Below, in pieces: positions 1 to 9,400 of a stretch of DNA of 64,000 nucleotides; position 1 is the first letter of the stretch; each line of letters begins with the position of its first letter. A program made the translations under genes and the position numbers. Source of the stretch: Lagopus muta (Eukaryota > Chordata > Aves > Galliformes > Phasianidae); NCBI RefSeq assembly GCF_023343835.1, contig NC_064449.1:4997778-5061777 (forward strand). The letters are read 5' to 3'. The notes beneath the pieces were generated by a model. That model ran no database searches. It was not told where the DNA came from and was given only the letters and a program-made list of their open reading frames with translations.

Positions 1-1575
1 CTCTGAAATATTTTAGCCAGAGACAGCAAATGTCAGAAAACCTTCAACAAGAAGAGCAAGATATACATAGGATTTAACTAACAGGGATAACTTTCCAAGA
101 AGGCTGCTGTTCTGAGCCAAAAAAGAATGACTGCAAAAGCAGAAGTTTAAAATCAGTCAACTGACTTATTTAAACATTTAAAAAACCCACAAGGATTATC
201 AGTTAGCTGTGCACAGGATTAATAATTCCTCTTATGCAGACAGCTGCATTACTGAGGTCAGTGTACTTGCTCCTTCATGCTAGCAGGATGTCAAATACAG
301 ACTGGGATGTAGAGACAGAATCAATTACTTGGAAAGGAATTTTTCTCAAGAAAAGCCTCAATTTTGGTTTCTCTGGAAAAGGCTGAGGACTCGAGACTAG
401 AAGATGATGTGCTGTACCTTGTTTGAGTGTAATAGAAGTAGCGTGCATGGAGAAAAGCTGTGTGCCATAGTGCACTGAGGATTCCTTAACACCCTAAGCA
501 GGATACAAAATTATTTTGGCATGTATCTGTATAAACTATGTGGCATCATGTTAATGGCATGTTCTAGCTTAGCCCATAAATCCGGGTTTCCTCATGCAAA
601 CAACAAGCATCTTCTTCACCACCACTGTCAGCGATCTCAAAGTCTGGGACTTATTTACCTTGGCATCCTTTACCTCAGAAAATCAGCTCCCTCTATCTGA
701 TCCATACCATCTATAGCAAAATTAAAGGACATTTCTTATTTAATCAAGTTATGCTGCCTTGAAGCGACCTCCTGGCTCAGTGCTTATAAAGACTCACATC
801 AGATGTCCAGTGTGCATCAGTTGGCTTGGGAACCACTTCTCTCTAGACTTTGTGCCACCTGGAGAGGAGGGGCATTAAAAACCCCACATTTATGAGACCA
901 TAAACCAAAGAGGACTGTAGTCAGATACCTTCCAAGTTAGTAGCCAGTTTTACTTTCCACAAAGCAGGACGGTTCTGCTCGGCCATAACATTCCTTCCTT
1001 ACCAAGCTGCACAACGTATCATTTCAATTGGAGTTTACATCAAGTGCAAGCTGCAGATGAAACAGCAATTGTGTGAAGAGCTGTATTTCTACAGGGGTGA
1101 CTTTCCTGTCTCTGACTGCTCAGGACTTTGTCTTCCTTTCAATACCTTTCTCTGATGTGAATAAAAGTAACTGACCAAGCATGGCGTATGCACCGGTCTG
1201 AATGGCTCAGTAAGTGAAAAGCGTGGCTTAAGCCACCGTAACATTCAGTTAATTGGATTTTAAACCTTTCCAAGGACATTAGGAGGAAATTTCATCATTA
1301 ACAAAGATGGAAAGCTGCTTCCTTGTTTGAAAGGCCTCTGGGTTGCCTTCTCAGTAAAAATGAGAATATTGAACAGACCAGAATTATCTTTTCAGAACGT
1401 TGCCCAAAGTTGTGTCTGGCCAATCCATGTTCTTACAATTGCTACTAGGAAAACAAAAAAATGGAACCAAACTTCAGATTCACACAAACCAGAAGAAAAG
1501 AAGGTAACAAAATAACAACAACAGCAACAAAAAAAACCATCACAAGGTCACCACTTTCAGTCTACAATTTGGCAT
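1..1575. other. CCDC117 3' flank / probable 3' UTR
   Basis: No coding exon is recognisable here on either strand. It lies downstream of the CCDC117 stop codon, so the part nearest 1575 should be its 3' UTR. No strong AATAAA is seen on the minus strand. The weaker variant ATTAAA (TTTAAT on the plus strand, 739-744) would give a 3' UTR of about 0.8 kb. The next gene expected from conserved order is XBP1, but none of it is visible. Confidence 0.5.
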
Positions 1576-1828
1576 CTACAGCTCCATTTCTTCTTCCGCA
1601 CATCCAGAGGTTCCCAAACTAGCATATGGATCTGGAGACATGGCAGTCTGTTGGGATTCAGGGAATGTTTCAGTCTGTGGGTCAAAAGCAGCTCTTGGTG
1701 TTGTCTGCTTAGCTTGACACCCTTCAGTACCCTGCTGCCTGAAGTTCTTAACAGAAACAGGCTTCAGTTTATCTGTGAGAAATTCAGGAAGTGGTTTCCA
1801 AAGCACCAGCTCCATAGAAGGACGGCTC
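1576..1828 (-). CDS. CCDC117: CCDC117 coding exon 5 (terminal)
   Basis: Encodes residues 233-316, with [16 protein letters not shown] near the start and the conserved acidic end EEEMEL followed by TAG (1578-1576). Acceptor CTTCTAG. The middle part (Gln/Thr/Pro-rich) is less conserved. Confidence 0.93.
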
Positions 1829-4800
1829 CTAGAAGGGATGGAGTGTCAGTTAAATTACAGTTCTGCAATCACAACTGCTAAATGCAGAAGACCAGTGAAT
1901 ATCTTCATGCACTGTGCTAGCCTGGAGCTATATTCCAGGATGCACATTCCAGCTTTTTGCCCATCCAATTGTCTTTTCCTTGACCACTTCCATTACTTTA
2001 GTTCTAACCCTGTGTTCTCCACCAAACTCGATGAGCACTGTTGGTCACACTCGAGGACCTTCTCTGGGGAACCCACATACGTAACAATGAGGACATAACC
2101 GTTTATTCAAAGTATTTCACTCTGTACAAATCAGGGGCACAAAACAGACAGCTTGATGACTGCTGCAGTTACACTTAATTCTGCTTTACATAAGGACAGT
2201 TTTTCCTGCTTTTGGCCAGGTGAACACAATGTTCTGTGCTCTGTTACACAATGCTGGCTGCATCATGCACTAATTCAGGACATCTCCACAAACACAACAC
2301 TGTGTCTCTCATTTCATTTGCACGTGTTAGCTACATAGCACCGTGATTTCCTCCAGAACTTACATAGACTCTATTATTTTCTTTGTCAGGACTTCACCAA
2401 AATCCCTCTTCATCCCTTTTTTAAGGGTATCTGACAGGATAAGAGTGGGCAGATTGCTAACATTTCCATCAGCATGAACTTCCTCATCTTCATCAATTAT
2501 CCTAGGAATGGAGGGGGAAGAGGGAAATAAACACTATTGAGCATACTTTCAACAGGCACATCCACTGCAGACTACAGTTGTATCCACGTGCACTGCACTG
2601 CACAGTGCAGATATCTGGCCTAGGCTGGGGTACCAGAAGCAGCGGGGCCGTGTTCACACAAGTCTCTCTTGGGCCAACATACCCTAAGAACGACTGCAAC
2701 CATAGAAGCCACTCGAGCAGCTTCTGGTACCTGAGCTAGCTTTGTTATCTTTGCATCGTCCAGCAGTGCACAGTGACACTAAGAACACATAAACCACATT
2801 CACTTGTGGGGAAAGCATACAATTCAGTCCTATTACAAGTGAGTCCCAGTAACTTTGCCTGCTCAGTTCTCCATCTGTTAATTTTGAGAATTAATCAAGA
2901 GCGACTGAACATATTTCTTAATCTTGAAAGACTTTGCATCAACCTGAGATTAAAACAGTACAAAAAGTTGAGGAATCCAGATCAAACTGGAGGCATCTCC
3001 TCTATTTTTGGTAAAAGTTTTAAAGAAAATTTGGTAGAGTAGCTGGGAAAGGTGGGAAATTACCCTCTGAGAGGCATAAACATACTTTGTAATGCAGGTG
3101 TAGCCAAGAGAAGAAAAATGACTGCTCTTATTTACCCATGAAAAACGCATCCTTTCATCCATCATATGTTAAGTACTCATCTAAAAAAAAATTGGTTTTT
3201 AAACTTATATAACTTCTTTGCTTCTCTAGCTGTCTGCAGCAGACATTTTGGAGTATTTTGGAATACCAGCTCAGCTGCTGTCAGCTGATACATACACATG
3301 ACATTCCCAAAAGAATGCACAGTACATTTATTACATGACTGTAGAGGACTGACAAGAGCCACCCCATTTCCCGCTCCCAAACCACCTGATAGTTAGCAAG
3401 ATGAACCTCAGACTTACACATGAGGAAAGATCTCTGATTCATGCTATTCTGTACACTTACAAATTCATACCTAACCCAAGCATTTTTAGTATTAATCATA
3501 GGACAAGCTGTGATTTGTTGAGGGGGAAAAAACCCAGCAAGCTGAGCTCAATTCTGAATAGATAATGTAAATTAAAAATGTGAGCTCTGGATACACACAC
3601 AAAAATGCTAAAGACCCAGCACAGCATACTGATGCTGTTGATGATTTTGAGGAGATTGATACTTGTTCAGCATCTCTTCTTCTTGCATCAAGTTCAGATC
3701 ACATTATCAACCACAGCACTCAGAAAACCACAGGCAGCTCACAAAGAGACCACTCACACCGAAGGTTCATCCCAGACTCAGCAGCCAGGTAACACTACTG
3801 TAAATGCTAGTTTTACCCCTTAATATCCACCAAAAAAAGGTAAAGCTTAGTAAAGCCAACCCAGTCAATCCCTGCATTTACCTGTCCTCAATTTCCTGAA
3901 GCTTCCTGCGAGCAACCTCGCACTGCTGCTCCCCCATTGTCTGCTCCATTTCTTCACAGGGAATTTCTAACATGGCAGTTTCAGGATGGCTACCACCATA
4001 CTGACTTGTTGCTACCTCCCCAGCTGCCTGCTGACCTGCACAGAGAATCCACTCTTCAGTGCTGGGATTCTGAGGGCAGTTTTTGGCTCCTGTCAGTCTC
4101 TTCTTCTTCACGGGACAGCTAGGAAACAAAACAAGTTTACAATTGACCTTTACAAAAGAGGAATGTGGCTTTCTACAGGACAGTACATTAGAGAAAGCCA
4201 TGTACATTTCACCCAGCTGGACAAACTGCAAAAAGGAAACCTCTACAAAATAATACATCAACATTGGTCCTATCAAAACATGGGTACCCATGCAAGAAAA
4301 TCAGTACTACACAATTAATGAGGAAACTGCAATGGGTTTGGGCTTATGTGCAATTCAGTGGAAGTTCCACACTGAAACGATGGAAGCAGTTCCATTCCTA
4401 TGTATTCTGTAGATAAGATGTGCTCAAATACTTATTGAAATTAATTTTTTTCAGGATATAAAACACAAATTCAATTTACCCTTCTGACTCTTCTTCTAGC
4501 TTATGCTTCTTTCCACATCGAACAGAGACACTGCAAAACAGAGAGAAGCAGTTACTGGCTGGCACAGGTAATATGTTCCTGTGACACTGATTTTCAAACT
4601 TCACTCACAGCCTGAACAACGCTAAGAGCAACAGTTGCTGTGCATCACAAGCTGTAAGGGAGCGGAAATTTCTGATTCAAAGGCCCATTTTGTTCCAAAG
4701 AAAGTCATGGAAGGCTGTAATTGCTGAGCTCCCCGCACAGAATGCCCGATCATTTCTTCTCCTTTATGTTATTTTTTTCACCTAGGGGCAAATCCAGCTG

Positions 4801-5919
4801 TGCTACCATGCAAAAGATAAAGGAAGCAGCGTGTGATCTAACTTCGGCCTCTTAATACGTTATCTCATGGCAACATGCTCAAATGAAATGTAACCAAACA
4901 GCAAAATTTGACAGAATTGTGTCTTTATGTAAAAATGTTGTGTTCAAATATTTCAAAAAGCGATCTGATTTTTAAAAGGCATCAGACCTTAAGAGCTTAT
5001 CTTAGAAGGCTCAAAAATTGGGCACGTGAGAAGCTACTGATGTTTAATAAAACCAAGAGCAATGCGTTGCAGTTGGGTTGGGGCAATCCCAGATACATGT
5101 ACAGACTGGGAGAAACCACTGAGAGCAGCCAGGAGAAGAGAAGGCTCCGGAGAGACCTCACTGCAGCCTTCCAGTACTTGCAGGGTGCTTACAAGCAAGA
5201 GAGGAGTGACTTTTGCATGGTCTAATAGTGAAAGGACAGGGGGGAGTGGCTTTAAAATTAAAGAGAGGAGATTGAGGTCGGAGGTGAGGAAGTAATTCTT
5301 TGCTCACGGGGCAGTGAGGCCCTGGCAGTGCTGCCCAGAGCTGTGGTGCCCCAGGCCATGGATGGGCAGCCTGAGCTGGGGGCAGCCAGCACACGGCAGG
5401 GCTGGGGGATCTCTGAGCTCCCCTCCAACCTCAGCCATTCCTCGAGCCTGTGACCAAGGTCTCCGTAAATTCGCTCACGTTCCTCTCGTTTTTGAAGCCT
5501 TCTTCACCCCTCAGCGACAGACTTCAAGGCAGCGAAGCAAACAACGCGATCCTAACGTGCGGATACCACAATACTGGAACAAAACAAACCACGACCGCTC
5601 CGGGAACTACGGCGGATCCGCAGGGCTCCCGGCCGCTCCGCACTCACCGGCTGTGGCTCTGCTGCGGGTGCGTGAAGGATCCCACGGGCGGCACGGCCAC
5701 GCCTTCGTTGTAACTCCCGAGCGCGGCCAACGAGGCGATGTCGAAGCCGCCGGGAGGACACACGCCGGAAGAGCCGCGGCCGTCGCCGCCGTTCCCCACC
5801 ATCTGCACGCAGCCCGCGGCGTCACCGGGCGGGACGAGGCGGTCGGGGGCGGCGGCCTGCGGGAACTCCAGCGCGGGACCCGCGGGGACGCCCTGACAGG
5901 ACCTGCCCAGCGCTGCCAT
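1576..5919 (-). CDS. CCDC117: CCDC117, whole coding span (5 exons, 316 aa)
   Basis: Coiled-coil domain-containing protein 117, a poorly characterised vertebrate protein. From memory, the human protein is reported with the cytosolic iron-sulfur assembly targeting machinery, so treat that role as provisional. Exons on the minus strand: 5919-5648, 4530-4480, 4118-3882, 2501-2364, 1828-1576. Joined, they give 951 nt in one frame (human protein about 279 aa). The N-terminal 90 residues are Ala/Gly/Pro-rich and variable. Residues 91-120 are basic (CGKKHK, CPVKKKR). A conserved helix around 162-195 ([23 protein letters not shown]) precedes an acidic stretch IIDEDEE. The C-terminus carries [11 protein letters not shown] and ends EEEMEL as in human. 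The start MAALGR matches the human start; the longer in-frame ORF upstream is GC-rich island sequence. It diverges from the SLC2A11-like gene. Confidence 0.93.
2364..2501 (-). CDS. CCDC117: CCDC117 coding exon 4
   Basis: 138 nt encoding residues 187-232: [18 protein letters not shown], then [19 protein letters not shown] and TKKIIESM. Acceptor CATTCCTAG, donor TCTAT|GTAAGT. It aligns closely to human in content and length. Confidence 0.92.
2502..3881 (-). other. CCDC117 intron 3
   Basis: A 1.4-kb intron. It is AT-rich, with no exon, RNA gene or clear transposon recognised. The other CCDC117 introns are 535, 361 and 1117 bp; the last (intron 1) contains an antisense CR1 fragment. Confidence 0.7.
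3882..4118 (-). CDS. CCDC117: CCDC117 coding exon 3
   Basis: Encodes residues 109-186, from [10 protein letters not shown] to KLQEIED, including WILCAG and the conserved [19 protein letters not shown] helix. Acceptor CCTAG, donor GACAG|GTAAAT. The best-conserved part of the protein begins here. Confidence 0.92.
4480..4530 (-). CDS. CCDC117: CCDC117 coding exon 2
   Basis: A small 51-nt exon encoding [16 protein letters not shown], matching the basic/acidic patch after the N-terminal region in human. Acceptor TTTTGCAG, donor GG|GTAAAT. It is too short to stand out as an open frame, but it is required to link exons 1 and 3 in phase. Confidence 0.88.
4968..5445 (+). mobile_element. CR1 LINE 3' fragment (in CCDC117 intron 1)
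   Basis: A run typical of CR1 LINE 3' ends: TTGGGTTGGGGCAATCCC, then a damaged central part, then GGCAGTGAGGCCCTGGCAG, CAGAGCTGTGGTGCCCCAGG and CCCCTCCAACCTCAGCC at the end. It is oriented plus, antisense to CCDC117. It is truncated at the 5' side, and no intact reverse transcriptase is present. Confidence 0.85.
5648..5919 (-). CDS. CCDC117: CCDC117 coding exon 1
   Basis: The ATG is at 5919-5917 (MAALGR, as in the human protein). The exon encodes residues 1-90 plus two bases of codon 91 and ends at a CCG|GTGAGT donor. It lies inside a CpG island. An upstream in-frame ATG at 6159 is ignored because the added 80 residues are low-complexity and match nothing known. Confidence 0.88.
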
Positions 5920-6161
5920 CGCTCCTGCCGGGCCGTCGGCTCCAAGCTCCCTCGGGAGGCCCCGCCGCCTCCCTCTGGCCCGACGGCACCCGGCCCGAGC
6001 CGCGGCACCGCAGGACCCGCGTTCTCCCCGCGCGGCGGCCGGGCCGTTCGTCGCCGCCGGAACGCTCGCCGCCGGGCCGCGCCCGAACTCGGACGGCGCC
6101 GCCACAGCCCAGCTCGCTTCCAGGCCTTTCGCCCCGCTCGGAGGGGGCCGGCAGGGCACGC

Positions 6162-6174
6162 CGGGACCTGTAGT
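6162..6174 (-). promoter_or_regulatory. ACTAYRNNNCCCR element 1 (ZNF143/THAP11 type)
   Basis: The minus strand reads ACTACAGGTCCCG, an exact match to the conserved promoter motif ACTAYRNNNCCCR bound by ZNF143 and THAP11. The flank (GTTCTGCGG on plus) also resembles the extended SBS motif. It lies between the CCDC117 and SLC2A11-like start codons. Confidence 0.65.
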
Positions 6175-6197
6175 TCTGCGGCCGCCGCGGGGCGCGA

Positions 6198-6210
6198 CGG
6201 GAGATGTAGT
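6198..6210 (-). promoter_or_regulatory. ACTAYRNNNCCCR element 2
   Basis: The minus strand reads ACTACATCTCCCG, a second exact match, same orientation, 36 bp from the first. Paired copies make a chance match less likely, although the island is GC-rich. Confidence 0.6.
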
Positions 6211-6431
6211 GCTGGGGCGGCCGGTGCCGTGGCTCGGGGCTCGGGCTGCGGTTGTGGCCGTGCGGTGCCGTCGCGGCCGCGGGGCAGAGCGCCCGGCCCT
6301 GCCCGAGCGCCGCCCGCCCGCAGCCCGGTCACGGAGCGGCGGGGCAGAGCCGCGGTGCGCCCGGTGCCGCCGATCCCCGCGGGGCGGATCGCAGCCGGTC
6401 AGGTGGGAGCTGAGCGGCGCTGCGGGCGGGC

Positions 6432-6449
6432 ATGGCTGCGGAGCGCCAG
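6432..6449 (+). CDS. SLC2A11-like candidate first exon A
   Basis: ATG in strong context (G at -3 and +4), encoding MAAERQ, then donor CAG|GTAACG in phase 0, which joins correctly to the exon at 9083. It lies inside the CpG island shared with CCDC117. The identification rests only on start context, donor and phase. Confidence 0.5.
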
Positions 6450-9400
6450 GTAACGGCGTGCGGGGCTCGTTGGGAGGCGAGGTCGGACGCTGGCGGGTGG
6501 CCGAAGGGTGTTTTGTGCTGTGGTATGAGCGCGCTGCTGTTAAACGTGTTACTGGGAGCTGTTGCTGGCGTGCTGCGAGCTTTTGTTGTCAGCTGTTGTG
6601 AGGCTTTATGAGTGTTGGACTTTAGGGCAGTGCTGCCCAGAGCTGTGGTGCTCCATCCCTGGAGGTGCCTGAGGCCACGGATGGGCCCTGGGCAGCCTGA
6701 GCTGCGGGCAGGCAGCACACGGCAGGGCTGGGGGATCTCTAAGCTCCCCTCCATCCTCACCTGCTCTGATTTCCATCTTAAGAAGGGTTGAGAAGGATTC
6801 CCCAGGCTGGAGGTGGAGTGCAAACATCTGTGTTTTCCTACAAAAATAACTCAATTTCTTTGGCACCTTTTATCCCTATAGTGTAGTTTACTAATTTTTG
6901 CAAAGGAAATCTAATTCAGCCCATGCTGTGAATGGAGTCCCGGCCCCTGCTGAGCGCGCCCAGTAAGGTAAGCGGAGCTCTGTGGCCTCACAGATGGGTC
7001 CTGTGAAAAGTCTGTGGCTCTAGCAGTGCTGCACGGTTGTGTAACTCCCAGCTTTTTCATGGTTAATTTCTTGGAATGCTCATAAACCATCACGAGTTCA
7101 ATAACTCGTGAAACACACGAGGCTGTTGTCTGTGGGATAAGAAATCTGGGCCCAAACTGCAACACATGTGACGCAGCTTATGAGGGGAATGAGCAGGCTG
7201 ACGTGGGCAGGAGGAAAAGTGGAGGTGTCATAGCAAAACAAAGTGTATGGCTTGAGTCAGTGATCTTGGGCTCCTTTCCTGACCCCCTGCAGCGTCTTCT
7301 CACTTTAGCTCTCACTTTGGAACCAGAGGCTCAAAAGAGCAAGAGGGGCATAGGAGGAAGGAATGAGCCTGCAGCTCATCATAGCAGATGTTACACGCAG
7401 GGCTTGCTGACCTCTCGTGTTGTATACAGTCAGTAAATCTGCCTGGTACACCTCGTGTAACCAAACAGGGAGCATAAGGTGTTGCAAAGGTGTGTTCTGT
7501 AACCATTCGTGGCTTAGGTGCCTTGCTGGGGCTTTGTGTTGGTAATGGGGCAGGTACGTTGTTAGTCCTGGAGCTTTCTGTGTCTGGTACAGAGGTGGGG
7601 GGATGTGGCTGCAGAGATGTGCATCTGCATGTAACAGCCTTAGTACGCATGTAGCACGTGTTCATGGCATATGGGGCATTTGAATATATGCACAATTAGG
7701 CATAGCAAACCTTTAATATTAAATAAATCTTCCTATGCTATTTCCGACTTCAATTAAAATGTAACGATAACCTTCAAAATTGAGTAATTTATTGGGGGTG
7801 CACTCTGATAAATGTAAAATAGTGATTTTTCGCGATTGCTCTGAATGGAGCTTGGAGTTCATCACAAGAATTCTTACCCAGCTGCTTGGCAGATAAGGAG
7901 CATGAGGTGGGGGTGAAGGAAGGCCTTGTTCAGAGAAGTGGGTCGTTAGGGAACCAAATCTCTGTGCTGCTCTAATGGCTGTGTTGCTGCTGCTGCATTG
8001 TTGTAGTTCTTGCTCAGGATTATGCTGTTTCTTGTTTGTTCCCTCTAAGCAGGCTTCCATGGCTGTAGTTCTGTTATGCAGATTAAAACCGTGTCTTTAG
8101 CAGGCGTAGAAAATCACTGCCAGGATTATCTTGACTTTGGAGTATTTTAGATTGAAGTTATGCACAAAACTTCACATTATTGTTGGAAGAAGATAAAATG
8201 GGAATGGAAAGATTACAGTTCTCAGCAAGAAGTGAATTGTGAGATGTAATCAGCATTGCTTTTTCTCTGTTTTGTTTGTACTTAAGTGGAATTTAATCAC
8301 GGGCTGCTAGAGGAAACCAGTTCCCATTCATGTATTTCTGATGTTGGGGTTCTTGGTCTTATTTTACTCATTCCAAACTGTTCTGCAAGGGCTGGCCCAA
8401 AAATCAGCACCTCTTAACTGAGGTAGAGGGCACCCGGCACCATCTGTTGGGAGCCTGCTGCCACGGGCTTACCTTATGGAAGCAAAATGAAGGTGGTTAC
8501 AGGGCATGCAGCCCATGAGGCACACAAGGTGTGTGGATGGTACTTGGTTAATGGAAAGATTGGAGTGGGCAGTGCCTGTATTTGGCATGTGTTGGTTTTG
8601 TTTTCCTGCCACTTTGCTACAACCTTCATTGCTTACTCTTAATTCATTGCCTTGGCTGTCATTCAGATAAATACTTTTTATCCTCAGGGAATCACAGGGC
8701 ATCTAATGGAAATGTTGCTCTGATTTTATTCCTGTTGGGTCCTAAAATTCTGTATAAAAATTGAGACCATGAACAGCATGGTTGGTGCAGAACAGATGCC
8801 CACAGTTCAGTAGATGTCATCAGCTGTGTGGTGGTTGTGTATCCTAAGGTTAACCTGGACGTTTGTCACATTTGCATCCCTTGAAAATACTACAACTGTG
8901 ACCAACATGAGTGTGAAATGTTTCTCCCACTGCAGATATTGGAGAGCTTGTATTGTTTTCTAACCAAATACTTTCACAGTCCAAAAAGTCCATGATTACC
9001 TCACTGATTCTTCCCCTAGGTGTTAAGCACACGTGAGTTTGAGGGCCTGCCAGTGTTCATACCTCACTCTCTTGTTCCCTAGTTTCCCAGCTGGACCTTG
9101 TTTCTGGCTGTTTGCTCGGTGGGAATTGGAGGGACCTTTCAGTATGGATATAACGTTTCCATTATCAATGCCCCCACTCAGGTAAGTATTCTGCTTTGTG
9201 GTAATTCAGCTATCCTGTGTAACTGCGTTAGAATAATTAACAGAACAAAACAAGTAACAGAAGTAACAAGTAACAAGTAACTCCTTTGAGCCAGGAATGT
9301 TGCATTTGTAACTGCATCTATCTGCTGTGTCAGAGAAGATCCTGCTTTCAGGATTTAGGTGTGACTCCTAATAGCACGCTGTAGGGCTAGATGGAATGCT

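Larger units (their letters stand above)
5560..6500. promoter_or_regulatory. CpG island, divergent CCDC117 / SLC2A11-like promoter
   Basis: Very GC- and CpG-rich DNA spanning CCDC117 exon 1 (minus) and the upstream candidate first exon of the SLC2A11-like gene (plus). The two start codons are 512 bp apart. There is no TATA box at an obvious position. Two ZNF143/THAP11-type motifs lie in the middle. Long open frames in this island on both strands reflect base composition rather than coding. Confidence 0.8.

Noticed and set aside
1-1575. Possible XBP1 exon at the left edge
   Set aside because: XBP1 is the expected next gene, but no bZIP or other XBP1 coding stretch is visible on either strand.
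5607-6332. A 241-codon minus-strand frame overlapping CCDC117 exon 1
   Set aside because: Out of frame with the recognised MAALGR exon and compositional.
5314-6453. A 379-codon plus-strand open frame
   Set aside because: It starts in a CR1 fragment and runs through the CpG island antisense to CCDC117 exon 1; Arg/Ala/Gly/Pro-rich from GC content, no family match.
6849-6967. Internal second exon joining MAAERQ to MESRP through an acceptor near 6880 or 6920
   Set aside because: Reading from exon A through either acceptor hits a stop before the MESRP codons, so the two are better treated as alternatives.
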